The notes beneath the pieces were generated by a model that was not told where the DNA came from, searched no databases, and saw only the letters and a list, made by a program, of their open reading frames with translations. Position numbers and translations under genes: made by a program. Source: Rhyacichthys aspro (Eukaryota > Chordata > Actinopteri > Gobiiformes > Rhyacichthyidae). From it: a stretch of 64,000 nucleotides of DNA. Shown here in pieces: positions 58,901 through 62,740 of the stretch. The stretch is from positions 6,839,640-6,903,639 of the forward strand of contig CM072152.1 of NCBI GenBank assembly GCA_036850595.1, given 5' to 3'. Position 1 is the first letter of the stretch. Every line of letters begins with the position of its first letter.

Positions 58901-61550
58901 GCCCACTCAATACGTCCATTTTCCAGGCAAAGCGACGTGGGTGCATTGTGTCCCACACTGAGGAGGCTTTTGATTTAATTTGGCCAGACGGTTTGCCAAC
59001 ATTTAATCAAATATTGGTTCATGTGATTAGCGGATTTTGCTGCAAATCAAAGCCGGCTACCTCCTGTGAGGGGCTGAAAAGATGATCTCCCGGACGTTGT
59101 ACAGTGACAGACCGTTAGGCTTCTAAATAACTGGTGTTCTGGTGTGGCAGGCCGAGTAAATCCAATTTCATCCCACTGCGTTCTGACTTTTTTCCTGGTA
59201 AGTTACGGTCCAAAGTTTCCCTCAAAGTTCAGATCGAGTGAGCGGTCGTTTTTTCCAATAAGCTCATCTGTGATCGGCGCGCTGTGCGTTAAGTAAAATC
59301 CTGCCTGTGATATTGACATTGATCCATGTTGGATTTGGGACTGGGTTTGAGAGGACACCGGGCTGAAGTTGTAAATTGTTCAGCTGAGATCCCAGGTCGT
59401 CCAGAGTCGGTGGAGCATGACACTGTGCTGAGTTTTCGAGCCGAAGGGAAGCCTTGGGCGCAGGGAGAAGCCAGGCAGGAGTAGCGCTGTTAAGGATTTC
59501 TCTCAGCATTAATCTAACTAAAGCAGCCATCCCGCTACCACCGCCGCCACCTCTTCTCTATCATTTTAACTGCTATTGATTTTCTGCCTGTGTTACTAGC
59601 ACACTTCAAGCCCCCCGCCTTTTCCCCTTGGCCTTGCTGCTTTGTGCTCGCTTTCTGACTTTTTCCTGCTTCTCTGACTCCCTCGAACTAATCTGTTTGC
59701 CTTGTCCCATCCATCTTCCTCCGTCTCCGTCCATCTCTGGCCATCTGTCTCTCAGCCGCAGCCTAAACAGCCCTCCTCTGATGGAGAGAGCAATGCCCGA
59801 CTTCAGTAGCTGTAACTCTGTAGATGAGTGGCTGGACACCATAAAGATGGGCCGCTACAAGGACCACTTTGCAGCAGGGGGGTACCACACTCTGGGACAT
59901 GTCATAAGCATGAAACAAGGGTAAGTGTCAGGGGCTGGTGGAGAGAATAAAGTCTTAGTTCAGGTCGGATATTGCCGCTTGTTTATCAGGCAACCTTAGC
60001 TGATTCATTGTACATAATCTTACCTAACATCTACCGAGCAAGTATTAAGGACGCTTAGGATTCTTTTATCCAACCATAACTGGACTTTCAAAATGTAAAT
60101 GTCTAGTTCGACTGTAATGTCAGTCATTTCAACTCTCTAAGCCAGACAAACACAGTTTAGTTGCACTATCACACCAGGATTGACAAATGTCCGTGGGCCA
60201 TGAGGGACAAATCATCTGTGAGTGTGAATAATGTGATACATACTTGGACTATTGCTTGATGTATACAGCTGAACCAAGCTCAGGTCCTACTAAGAGGTCA
60301 TGAGATTTTTAGACTGACATAGACACCTGTTTTATGGTCAGCTCTGCCACTGGCTAAACCTGTTTTTCAGTTTATTTTGGTCTCTAACAAAAAAATGTTA
60401 AAACACTAGTTTACTATAGTTTAACAAGTTTCTTTGGAAGGCACAGTTGCCTTTTTGCAATACTGTTGTGTGTGTTTAACTTATAAAGAGGAAAGGTTAA
60501 TGTTCCTATTCAAATGAATCAATGATTATGTAGCAAAGAAGGGTATTAGCAATTAATGCCACAAAAAAGTCAGGTTTTAGGTTTGCTCCTTTTCTCAAGA
60601 CCACATGACTGGAGCATAGTCTGAGTTGGAGGGCAATGGGTTCAATTCACATTTGGAACATGCAAAAAAAGACAAAGACAGTCCTCTTTTTATTGTAAAT
60701 GTCAGCTTTAAATATGTTATGTAAAATAATGAAAATTATGTATGTCAAGTGATGTTTAATTTTTATATTTTTAAAGTAATTTCTAACCCAGTGTATTAAT
60801 GCAAAGAAATGAATAGTTATAGTTTATTATGAATACATATATGAGCTGACCACTGTTGAGATATTAATAATCATAATATTATATCAAGGGCTTTGAACCA
60901 AAAAGGACATTTCACCAACTTTACAAGAGGAGCGAACGATGATCATATTTTGACGTCACTTTGTGAACGGAATTTAGCCCCAAATGATAAAGTATTCATT
61001 CAAACAGACAACAGACCTCTTATGTATGAATTTGTACTACTTTTTACTATATATATCTTTCCAAATCTTTTAATTAGAGAAAAATGTCACACTATAGAAG
61101 TTATATGCACTTTTAGCTCTGACCGACTCTTATGCTCAGAGATTTTTATTGTTTTTCTCAAAAACCTTTGATTGATTAACATTTTTTTTTTTCGTGGCAA
61201 TAAAAATAGCTTATCGTGAGCTTTTATTTGATATGTAGAAACAGTGTATCTAATTTTCAGCTAAAACATTATTTTGCATCTACTGTCACTATCAAGAGAC
61301 CCACCTCACTCACTATGAATATTACAATGTAAAATGTTGAACCAGTAACTTATAATTATGAAGAACAGCTTACAGAACGTTAACACACTAATAACATTTC
61401 TCTGAGCTGAATGTTTACCCGTGTCTGTGCTGCAGGGACATCCAGAGGCTGGGGGTGACGCTCATGGGACACCAGAAGAAGATCATGACCAGTGTCCAGC
61501 TGATGAGAGCGCAGGTCCTCAACAAGAGTGTGCCGTCAGTGCACGTATAA
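1772..61550 (+). CDS. epha8: Eph receptor tyrosine kinase, EphA8-like (spliced, 5' part missing)
   Basis: Spliced coding region of 16 exons: 1772-1921, 6985-7300, 35015-35170, 36248-36676, 39860-39984, 44030-44192, 46718-46814, 50284-50351, 51769-51894, 54211-54396, 54731-54792, 55709-55918, 58462-58611, 58704-58894, 59756-59920, 61436-61550. The lengths total 2709 nt (902 codons plus TAA) with all phases matching. Domain order is partial ephrin-binding, Cys-rich, FN3, FN3, TM, kinase, SAM. Eph receptors are plasma-membrane receptors for ephrins on neighbouring cells and control repulsion, boundary formation and axon guidance. EphA8 fits best: the stretches IDTIAADESFTG, DTPKMYCSAEGEWLVPIG, RTSAGCGRFSQ, HCGYSKAFQDSDEEKMHYQNG and MGRYKDHFAAGGY agree with the mammalian protein as I remember it. 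A different EphA paralogue is the main alternative. The start codon, signal peptide and about the first 120 residues are outside the window. Confidence 0.87.
2635..2870. mobile_element. Short TIR element (MITE-like)
   Basis: The left end GGGCTTCATTTATAAAA and the right end TTTTATAAATAAGGCC are near-perfect inverted repeats about 236 bp apart. The inside has no open frame. Elements starting GGGCCTTATTTATAAA are common in fish genomes. The terminal repeats suggest a non-autonomous DNA transposon, possibly PIF/Harbinger-like. No clear target duplication was seen, so the superfamily is a guess. Confidence 0.5.
2932..2966. repeat. (CATA)n microsatellite
   Basis: About eight tandem CATA units, the last ones slightly degenerate, followed by ATAAATAC. 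Confidence 0.9.
3525..3790. promoter_or_regulatory. Candidate intronic regulatory block
   Basis: This stretch is less AT-rich than its surroundings, free of recognisable repeats, and carries several homeodomain-type cores (GATTAAAC, CTAATTAGC, GATTACTG). It has the look of a conserved noncoding element, but that is inference from composition and motifs only. Confidence 0.2.
4018..4334 (-). mobile_element. tRNA-headed SINE, full-length-like copy
   Basis: On the minus strand the element begins near 4334 with a tRNA-like head: a box-A-like segment TAGCAGAGTGG and a box-B-like GTTCAAATCCC. It runs to a tail ending in the complement of CATTCATTTTCTACCGC. The body contains the block read on the plus strand as GGGTACACCCTGGACAATGG, typical of an abundant teleost family. 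Five more partial copies occur in this window. Similarity to the family is from memory. Confidence 0.7.
5548..5930. repeat. Degenerate ACTTGGACT-type repeat tract
   Basis: Clusters of GACTTGG, GACTTGA and GGACTCG hexamer-like units (about 5548-5660 and 5865-5915) separated by unique sequence. A similar tract lies at 20885-21005, which suggests a dispersed family rather than one local expansion. Confidence 0.5.
6771..6791. repeat. Poly(T) tract
   Basis: Run of about 20 T residues in the intron, some 200 bp upstream of the 6985 acceptor. Confidence 0.85.
6985..7300 (+). CDS. epha8: epha8 exon: end of ephrin-binding domain and start of Cys-rich region
   Basis: 316 bp, entering in phase 0 after CCTTTAG and leaving in phase 1 at GTGAGT. 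It encodes VRGVGPLSRRGFYLAFQDIGAC, the last strands of the ephrin-binding jellyroll, with VRVYYKRC following. It then runs into the linker GADSSSLVEVRGQC and the first Cys-rich segment DTPKMYCSAEGEWLVPIG. Its 3' boundary is at the canonical EPH exon 3/exon 4 junction (CV before AC), so only its 5' boundary is unusual. The base composition is much richer in G and C than the surrounding introns, as in the other exons. Confidence 0.93.
8880..9240. promoter_or_regulatory. Candidate intronic regulatory block with homeodomain motifs
   Basis: A GC-richer island in AT-rich intron with a dense set of TAAT-type cores: CGTAATTAAAA, CTATTAATCACAC (reverse complement contains the PBX/HOX-like TGATTAAT), GGATAATTAAACG, TTTAATTACTCG and GGTAATTATC. 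A short CA run (9128-9140) is the only simple repeat. Function is inferred from motif clustering, and single motifs of this kind occur by chance. Confidence 0.25.
11625..12474. repeat. Pair of imperfect direct repeats about 830 bp apart
   Basis: GACCAGACTAGAGTAAGATG (continuing GTGGAGGC) at 11625-11652 recurs as GACCAGAATAAGATGGTGG (continuing AAGC) at 12452-12474. Both are followed by TG-rich sequence. This may be a local duplication or the ends of a decayed element. Confidence 0.35.
12430..13020. promoter_or_regulatory. GC-rich, CpG-containing block inside the long intron
   Basis: A block of clearly higher GC than the flanks, most marked at 12650-12760, where CpG dinucleotides are frequent (CGGCCCGGCGGAGCGCTCGG). 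No coding similarity to Eph exons was seen. It could be a weak CpG island or enhancer. An internal promoter is possible, but no core promoter is evident. Confidence 0.2.
14015..14240 (-). mobile_element. SINE-family fragment
   Basis: The tail-like TACTTATCCTGTGGGTCGC and GCCAATG-poor body, followed by the block read on the plus strand as GGACGGTGAGAGGAAGTTGG and GGGGAGAACCCAC, match the same family as the element at 4018-4334, minus orientation. The tRNA head is missing. Confidence 0.55.
14380..14700. promoter_or_regulatory. GC-richer intronic block with a minus-strand open frame
   Basis: Repeat-free block with balanced composition inside AT-rich intron. On the minus strand it carries an open frame whose internal Met at about 14680 begins a hydrophobic, signal-peptide-like stretch (MELKQSLVVGVGLLSLCGTL). 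Two N-L-T sites follow, and a plausible acceptor (TTACCTTCTGCAG) lies just upstream on that strand. I recognise no protein family. Either a conserved noncoding element or, less likely, an exon of a nested gene. Confidence 0.2.
16380..16660. promoter_or_regulatory. Candidate intronic regulatory block
   Basis: GC-richer, repeat-free island following the AT-rich stretch at 15000-16140. No open frame or known motif array was recognised. Listed only on composition. Confidence 0.12.
17570..17702 (+). mobile_element. SINE-family copy with internal deletion
   Basis: A box-A-like head GGCAGCAGAGTGGTAGCGG is followed by GTGGGTTCTCTCTGGGTAC, then directly by the tail ACCAAGCGATAGAAGATGAA and a TGAA run. 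The middle of the element seen at 22950-23220 is missing. Confidence 0.6.
18845..19132 (-). mobile_element. LINE (L1-type) reverse-transcriptase ORF, C-terminal fragment
   Basis: A minus-strand open frame of 95 codons contains SIAAAKKCILVCWKGPNPPT, then VQQWWNELLSYCIAEKI and FFKIWGAVLNW. These features (AAKK-I-L-x-W-K, P-P-T, Q-W-x-N-E-L, W-x-P/A-x-L) are typical of the region after the reverse transcriptase domain in L1-type retrotransposons. The catalytic domain itself is absent. The similarity seems to continue towards about 19260 with breaks. A 5'-truncated, inactive insertion. Confidence 0.6.
19270..19312. repeat. (TTTA)n / (ATT)n low-complexity run
   Basis: Five or so TTTA units run into a T-tract and then ATT units, immediately beyond the LINE fragment. 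Confidence 0.8.
20885..21005. repeat. Degenerate ACTTGGACT-type repeat tract
   Basis: Repeated GACTTGG, GGACTTGG and GACTCGA units, for example CTGGACTTGGACTTGGACTC near 20960. Same family as the tract at 5548-5930. Confidence 0.55.
21480..21960. promoter_or_regulatory. Candidate intronic regulatory block, homeodomain-motif rich
   Basis: Strong composition change: GC-rich and CpG-containing at 21560-21700, between AT-rich flanks, without repeats. It has a TGATTAAT PBX/HOX-like site at 21545-21552 and TAAT cores at GGATAATTAACATCC, CTCATTAACCG and TGTAATTACCAAGG. It is one of the best candidates in the window for a conserved enhancer, but conservation cannot be tested here. Confidence 0.3.
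22950..23220 (+). mobile_element. SINE-family copy lacking its head
   Basis: It runs from GTATGTCCTCCCCGTG through CTCCAGCTTCCTCCCGTCGT, CCAAAGACATGCATG, CTCTAAAGTGCCCC and CAGGATGTACCCCGCCTC to AGAAAATGAATGAATAAAT. These blocks, in this order, are the body and tail of the tRNA-headed teleost family seen at 4018-4334. Confidence 0.7.
25440..25640. other. Short GC-richer intronic block
   Basis: CpG-containing stretch (GAGCCGCTGCGGCGCGTTGA near 25515) flanked by AT-rich sequence. No coding similarity or repeat match was recognised. Confidence 0.2.
28585..29241. mobile_element. TIR DNA transposon (non-autonomous), TA target duplication
   Basis: The left end CAGTGGTCCCTCGTTTATC and the right end TATAGCGAGGGACCACTG are inverted repeats, with 13 bp exact at the tips. 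TA flanks both sides (28583-28584 and 29242-29243), as in Tc1/mariner/pogo elements. Just inside, GGGTTACGTTCCAAAAATAA is the subterminal sequence of a widespread vertebrate family with this end. No transposase frame is present. An internal 41-bp tandem repeat lies at 29018-29133. Confidence 0.8.
29018..29133. repeat. 41-bp minisatellite inside the TIR element
   Basis: Units start at 29018, 29059 and 29100 (period 41 bp, almost three copies). Each starts CCCTTAGCCAATCAGGAC and contains GCAGAACACAATG or CACAGAACACAATG. The AGCCAATCAG core is a good CCAAT-box (NF-Y-type) match and appears three times. Confidence 0.85.
29971..29998. repeat. Poly(T) tract
   Basis: Uninterrupted run of about 27 T residues. 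The open frames that cross it are artefacts. Confidence 0.9.
30752..31106 (-). mobile_element. V-SINE-like tRNA-derived SINE
   Basis: On the minus strand it starts near 31106 with a tRNA-like head: a box-A-like CTCAGTAGGTAGAGCAG and a good box B GGTTCGATTCCC. Then comes the conserved TGCCCTTGGGCAGGACACTT. The tail AAGCGCTTTGAGTGCC and GTGCTATATAAATC is shared with a LINE 3' end, and the element ends in ATT units. Head, core and LINE-related tail in this order fit the V-SINE superfamily. The family name is from memory. Confidence 0.7.
33010..33330. promoter_or_regulatory. Candidate intronic regulatory block
   Basis: Repeat-free, GC-richer stretch. CATTATTAATCAGCG (33139-33153) contains TGATTAAT on the minus strand, with CATTACCATGCAGCG and AAAGTGAAGCTGGATCAGAG nearby. 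The plus-strand open frame over it has no recognisable domain. Inferred from composition and motifs only. Confidence 0.25.
33931..33962. repeat. Perfect 13-bp inverted repeat (hairpin)
   Basis: TTCCATATAACTT at 33931-33943 and its exact complement AAGTTATATGGAA at 33950-33962, separated by 6 nt. No run of T follows, and no role is evident. Confidence 0.85.
35015..35170 (+). CDS. epha8: epha8 exon: Cys-rich/EGF-like region
   Basis: 156 bp, phase 1 in and out, the same length as the canonical EPH exon 4. It encodes ACEVGFYKPVAGDGLCGKCP, the H-S motif QHSHSETRAALSCPC, and DSNYYRAVDDPPAASC. The conserved cysteines of the second half of the Eph Cys-rich domain are present. It follows GTGTGCAG and ends before GTAAGA. 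This extracellular region stiffens the receptor and contributes to clustering. Confidence 0.93.
35171..36247. other. Intron (1.1 kb)
   Basis: Phase-1 GT-AG intron. It contains a LINE/SINE-tail-like fragment at 35535-35700 and otherwise AT-rich sequence without recognisable content. Confidence 0.85.
35535..35700. repeat. Interspersed-repeat tail fragment
   Basis: CAAAGTCAACTTTATTTATA followed by TGGCACATTTAACACAA and GAAGTGCTATACATGC, ending in A-rich sequence. This resembles the 3' tails of fish LINEs and SINEs that read TTTATATAGCACATTT. Family not determined. Confidence 0.45.
36248..36676 (+). CDS. epha8: epha8 exon: first fibronectin III domain, with Gly-rich insert
   Basis: 429 bp, phase 1 in and out. 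It encodes PPSAPVNVISSVNGTSVNLE, then WDRPLDTGG, the two-Cys loop CLRCSGDGPCEDC, RFIPRQSGLTEPWV, LLAHSNYSFRILASNAV and NITTNQA, which is the Eph FN3-1 domain. Canonical EPH exons here are about 336 bp. The extra 93 bp are the Gly/Ser/Ala-rich stretch at about 36403-36507 between the Cys loop and RFIPRQ. Three N-glycosylation sequons (NGT, NYS, NIT) are visible. The open frame runs past the donor GTAGGG to 36888, but that is intron. Confidence 0.92.
37056..37625. mobile_element. hAT-type non-autonomous transposon with 8-bp target duplication
   Basis: The element spans 37064-37617 (554 bp). It starts TAGGCATGGGATGATAT and ends ATATTGCCCACCCCTA, an imperfect terminal inverted repeat. It is flanked by the exact 8-bp direct repeat ACTGTAAG (37056-37063 and 37618-37625). 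An 8-bp duplication and TAGGG-GGGC ends are hallmarks of hAT elements. No transposase frame remains. Confidence 0.8.
37722..38303. mobile_element. Possible second TIR element
   Basis: The left end GGGCCAGATTTACTAAAGG resembles the starts of known vertebrate TIR elements. A candidate right end, CCATAAAGCCGGCC, is partly its inverted repeat. No clean target duplication was seen and the boundaries are uncertain. Confidence 0.3.
39860..39984 (+). CDS. epha8: epha8 exon: second fibronectin III domain, first half
   Basis: 125 bp, the canonical EPH length, entering in phase 1 and leaving in phase 0. It encodes APSEVVAVRQENTSQNSVTL, then MWHEPDQPNGVILEYDIKYY and EK. The W-x-E-P-D-x-P-N-G-x-I-L-E-Y-x-I-K-Y-Y-E-K pattern is diagnostic of Eph FN3-2. 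It follows TTGTGCAG and ends before GTACTG. Confidence 0.95.
40429..40463. repeat. Poly(A) tract followed by (TA)n
   Basis: About 24 A residues followed by five TA units. Confidence 0.9.
41380..41660. promoter_or_regulatory. Candidate intronic regulatory block
   Basis: GC-richer, CpG-containing, repeat-free island (CTCGCGCACGGGGCCAGGCG near 41443 and GAGTCACGGCCGGAGCATCG near 41538) in AT-rich intron. No similarity to coding exons. Listed on composition. Confidence 0.2.
41858..42345 (+). pseudogene. Non-LTR retrotransposon ORF relic (frameshifted)
   Basis: Three consecutive blocks in different frames resemble the C-terminal part of a reverse-transcriptase polyprotein known in fish and invertebrates. 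They are SSETIQHVTSGCKMLAGTVY (41858-41949), EYGLDVPGQKD with VMANPQDTVVVEKQQKEALV and IDVATPSD (42003-42161), and EKLGKYQGATEDKE with VVTPKLGDMLQEIPGTISEK (to 42345). The frame changes and gaps between them show an inactive, decayed copy. The reverse transcriptase active-site region is not present. Confidence 0.65.
42695..42801 (-). mobile_element. SINE-family head fragment
   Basis: The minus strand reads TGTGGCCCAGTGGTTAGCCT, CACAGCGCGAGGGTC, matching the tRNA-like head of the family at 4018-4334. At the other end CAGCATTGTCCAGCCCAGG is a short body remnant. Confidence 0.5.
43579..43620. repeat. Perfect 17-bp inverted repeat (hairpin)
   Basis: CATTATGGTTATGCTGC (43579-43595) and its exact complement GCAGCATAACCATAATG (43604-43620), with an 8-nt spacer. 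The arms are too short for a typical microRNA precursor. The perfect match suggests a recent inverted duplication. Confidence 0.9.
44030..44192 (+). CDS. epha8: epha8 exon: second fibronectin III domain, second half
   Basis: 163 bp (canonical length), phase 0 in and phase 1 out. It encodes DHEDQTYSTLKSKNTSALV, SGLKPGTKYIFQVRARTSAG and CGRFSQNIEIQTGKA. YSTLK and RTSAGCGRFSQ match EphA8 better than the other EphA members as I remember them. It follows TTTCTCCAG and ends before GTGAGA. Confidence 0.95.
44193..46717. other. Intron (2.5 kb)
   Basis: Phase-1 GT-AG intron. It has an A-tract near 44479-44496 and a GC-richer block at about 44990-45420 with no coding or repeat match (possible regulatory DNA). 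An AAT run lies near 46290-46305. Nothing else was recognised. Confidence 0.85.
46718..46814 (+). CDS. epha8: epha8 exon: transmembrane segment
   Basis: 97 bp, phase 1 in and phase 2 out. It encodes VPLRYNTMTIIWICMALVSG, then LVAFLAIIICRKR: one hydrophobic helix of about 23 residues followed by a basic stop-transfer cluster. The acceptor is TCCCTAG. The frame requires the exon to end at AAACG so that CG plus the next exon's A makes Arg before HCGYSKAF. The intron therefore starts GCAAGG, a GC-type donor. No GT in the right phase is nearby. Confidence 0.9.
46815..50283. other. GC-AG intron (3.5 kb)
   Basis: Phase-2 intron with GC instead of GT at its 5' end. The interior is AT-rich with no recognised mobile element. 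The last 70 bases before the acceptor are TG-rich (50213-50280). Confidence 0.8.
50213..50283 (+). promoter_or_regulatory. TG-rich 3' splice-site region
   Basis: Interrupted TG repeats (TCTGTGTGTGTGTTC, GTATGTGTGTGTGCGTGC, TTATGTGTGTTTG) lead directly into TACAG at 50279-50283 in place of a good pyrimidine tract. UG-repeats in this position are known to bind TDP-43 and lower exon inclusion in other genes, so this 68-bp exon could be regulated. The last part is inference. Confidence 0.35.
50284..50351 (+). CDS. epha8: epha8 exon: juxtamembrane segment
   Basis: 68 bp, phase 2 in and phase 1 out, encoding HCGYSKAFQDSDEEKMHYQN then GH. This cytoplasmic stretch just inside the membrane is nearly identical to mammalian EphA8 as I remember it. 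Preceded by GTACAG and followed by GTATGT. Skipping it would shift the frame, because 68 is not a multiple of three. Confidence 0.95.
50352..51768. other. Intron (1.4 kb)
   Basis: Phase-1 GT-AG intron, AT-rich, without recognised repeats or open frames of interest. Confidence 0.85.
51769..51894 (+). CDS. epha8: epha8 exon: juxtamembrane tyrosines and start of kinase domain
   Basis: 126 bp, phase 1 in and out. It encodes VSFPDARFYIDPHTYEDP, then FAREIEASRIKIEKIIGSG. The two tyrosines in FYIDPHTYEDP correspond to the conserved juxtamembrane pair whose phosphorylation relieves autoinhibition in Eph receptors. GSG begins the glycine-rich loop, completed by the next exon. It follows TATCTTAG and ends before GTAAAA. 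Confidence 0.95.
51895..54210. other. Intron (2.3 kb) with Tc1-like relic
   Basis: Phase-1 GT-AG intron. A Tc1-like element occupies about 52425-53235. An A-tract lies at 53286-53301. The rest (53300-54210) is AT-rich without recognised features. Confidence 0.85.
52425..53235 (+). mobile_element. Tc1-like transposon relic, internally deleted
   Basis: An open frame (52574-52915) reads as Tc1-type transposase: HDSTIRKRRSKN, HGRVPRQKPLLTKKNIKARL, FGEKILWTDE, then VLQQENDTKH and KPSNVAELKQFCKE before a stop. The block after WTDE and the block containing the final Glu of the DDE triad are missing, and QQEND has Glu where Asp is usual, so the copy is inactive. The right end reads GGAGGCAATTACTTTTTCAT then GGCACTGTA, a typical fish Tc1-like terminal repeat. 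The left end near CAGTGCCTTTTTGTAAT (52431) is approximate. Confidence 0.78.
54211..54396 (+). CDS. epha8: epha8 exon: kinase N-lobe
   Basis: 186 bp (canonical), phase 1 in and out. It completes the glycine loop GSGEFGEVCYG and carries the ATP-binding lysine in VALK (usually VAIK, a conservative change), and the alpha-C glutamate in FLAEASIM. FDHPNVIRLEGVV follows. Counting from the first residue in the window, these are about Lys567 and Glu584. Acceptor TGTGTTCAG, donor GTATGC. Confidence 0.96.
54397..54730. other. Intron (334 bp)
   Basis: Phase-1 GT-AG intron ending GTGTTTGCAG. Nothing recognised inside. Confidence 0.9.
54731..54792 (+). CDS. epha8: epha8 exon: kinase hinge
   Basis: 62 bp (canonical), phase 1 in and phase 0 out, encoding SKPVMIITEYMENGSLDSFL then R. 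TEYMENGSLD is the hinge and following helix of Eph kinases, with the gatekeeper Thr present in ITEY. Donor GTAATC. Confidence 0.96.
54793..55708. other. Intron (916 bp)
   Basis: Phase-0 GT-AG intron. At about 54990-55071 lies a fragment ending ATATTGCAAAGCCCTAG that looks like the end of a fish hAT-type element (minus orientation). The rest is unremarkable. Confidence 0.8.
55709..55918 (+). CDS. epha8: epha8 exon: catalytic and activation loops
   Basis: 210 bp (canonical), phase 0 both sides. It contains the catalytic loop HRDLAARN (Asp about 660), the DFG motif in KVSDFGLSRV (Asp about 678) and the activation segment EDDPDAAYTTS with its phospho-acceptor tyrosine (about 693). All residues needed for an active tyrosine kinase are present. 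Acceptor GCTGACAG, donor GTGAGT. Confidence 0.97.
56098..56195 (-). mobile_element. SINE-family tail fragment
   Basis: CATTCATTTTCTTCCACTTATTCC, GGAGCCTATCCCTACATCC and ACAATGGCCAGTTTGTCTCAG follow the minus-orientation tail and body order of the element at 4018-4334. Confidence 0.55.
56263..57358. mobile_element. Possible decayed hAT-like element
   Basis: The left end CACTAGTTCTCGACGTTTGG and the right end CAGTTTGAAAAACACAG resemble degenerate versions of the widespread hAT end CAGTGGTTCTCAAACTT and its complement. The flanks CTAAAG and CTCAAG differ at one base. A minus-strand frame inside has no recognised domain. Weak evidence. Confidence 0.3.
58462..58611 (+). CDS. epha8: epha8 exon: kinase C-lobe, substrate-binding part
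   Basis: 150 bp (canonical), phase 0 both sides: GGKIPIRWTAPEAIAYRKFS, SSSDVWSYGVVMWEVMSYGE and RPYWNLTNRD. It contains the APE motif and the conserved DVWSYG helix. Acceptor TTCCAACAG, donor GTGAGT. Confidence 0.97.
58612..58703. other. Short intron (92 bp)
   Basis: Phase-0 GT-AG intron, the shortest in the gene, ending TTGCCTGTGCAG. Confidence 0.95.
58704..58894 (+). CDS. epha8: epha8 exon: end of kinase domain
   Basis: 191 bp, phase 0 in and phase 2 out: VIKSVEEGYRLPAPMGCP, LMLDCWQKDRNERPRFCQIV and LDKLIRNPENLKS. CWQKDRNERPRF is the terminal kinase-domain motif with the conserved Arg. The exon ends at TGCAG before GTGGGT; the open frame that continues to 58961 is intronic. Confidence 0.95.
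58895..59755. other. Intron (861 bp)
   Basis: Phase-2 GT-AG intron with a long C/T-rich tract (about 59600-59755) ahead of the acceptor CTGTCTCTCAG. The part 59000-59560 is GC-richer than most introns here and repeat-free, so it may hold regulatory DNA. Confidence 0.8.
59756..59920 (+). CDS. epha8: epha8 exon: linker and first part of SAM domain
   Basis: 165 bp, phase 2 in and out. Linker residues SRSLNSPPLMERAMPDFSSC lead into SVDEWLDTIKMGRYKDHFAA and GGYHTLGHVISMKQ, the first helices of the SAM domain with the conserved W and the tyrosine in MGRY. A second AG six bases downstream (59760-59761) would also keep the frame and drop two residues (RS). Donor GTAAGT. Confidence 0.92.
59921..61435. 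other. Intron (1.5 kb)
   Basis: Phase-2 GT-AG intron, AT-rich. Near 60600-60670 a box-B-like GGTTCAATTCA follows AGTTGGAGGGCAATG, possibly a decayed SINE head. No other feature was recognised. Confidence 0.8.
61436..61550 (+). CDS. epha8: epha8 last exon: end of SAM domain and C-terminus
   Basis: 115 coding bases ending TAA at 61548-61550, entering in phase 2. GDIQRLGVTLMGHQKKIMTS is the closing SAM helix pattern (G-V-T-L-x-G-H-Q-K-K-I), then VQLMRAQVLNKSVPSVHV. The last residues V-H-V fit a class II PDZ ligand (hydrophobic at 0 and -2), a kind of tail found in many Eph receptors. Acceptor GTGCTGCAG. Confidence 0.95.
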
Positions 61551-62734
61551 CTGCAGAGCTGACAGCAGCAGGCCGTCTCCTATGGTGAGAGCTAAAAACC
61601 CTAAAAACCCAGACTGTGAGGATCTGGGGGACTCCTGGAAATGAAAAATGCTTATGAAATCAAAGGGAAACGAAAAAAGTGCAGGAACTTGTCAAGACTT
61701 TTTACTCAAGAGTTTGAAAGGTTTTAATGACGGAGCGAGTGGACACCTTTGGGACCTTTCCTTTTTTTTAATCCTATCTGGTTTTCTGAGTTTAAATGTT
61801 TCAGAACAGGAAAGACTGCCTTAATTACCACAAAAGATTTTACGTTTATTGTCTACAAAGAGAATAATTTATGAATCATGAATTTACAGAATGGGGTGAA
61901 AGCAAGAGTACATAAAGGTACAGTATGTAGTAGATGAAGGTGAAAACGGGGGTGTTTTCTAATGCGAGGCTGTTCTAAAAAGTAGAGAAAAGTAAGATAG
62001 GGCTCACCCAAGTTGCCAGATTGTCTTCACAGTGGAGAAGACCTATTTCACCCCAAGCTATTAATACCAACAAAAGTTCTCCAGAGTCCAACCTTGATGA
62101 ATGACCCGAGCGGAGCCCCGAGAGCCCTCTGCCCAGTCTGAAGCCGCGCAGCGCACAACTACTGTACTTGTATTCAATGAACGGTGCACTTTATTCTACA
62201 GTAGGCTACTATCTGTCTGTGGAGACACCAATCTCCTTAAAGCCTCTACTGCAGCCACAATATAGCTTCAATTGTAAAGCCCTTGTTTGAAATTGTTATA
62301 GGCTATAAATATGTATAGAAATTCTAAAAGTTTCCATGAGGTCAAGAGATTGAATGATAAAATGTTAAAGTTATCAAATGCAGAATCTTTAAAGTGTAAA
62401 GACTATAAAATAGACTCCAAGTTGAAATATATGTGATAAAATACTTTTGTTTTTTAAATTTTTTCTCCAGAAGCATTTTAAAACATATTTCTAAATGCAT
62501 ATATTATGGACTATTGGTGCATTCATGTGGTCTTCAGAAACTCGGCATTCTAAACCATAACAACAAGGAAGATGGACGCTAAGTCAAAAATGTGCTAGTG
62601 TTATTTTTGAAATGAGTAAATACAGTCAAAGTAGAAATCATTAGCCTATTAGTAGCAGTTCAAGAAAAGGTAGCCTTATAAAAACATAAGAAGTTAACAT
62701 AAAGTAAATTGAAAACTCTAAATATGAGACATAA

Positions 62735-62740
62735 ATAAAT
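62735..62740 (+). terminator. Candidate polyadenylation signal (proximal)
   Basis: AATAAA hexamer about 1.2 kb after the stop codon, in AT-rich sequence without a clear GT-rich downstream element. Confidence 0.25.

Noticed and set aside
1772..61550. Assignment to another Eph paralogue (EphA3/4/5/7 or an EphB)
   Set aside because: FN3-2, juxtamembrane and SAM signatures fit EphA8 best from memory; a phylogeny would be needed to exclude a divergent paralogue completely.
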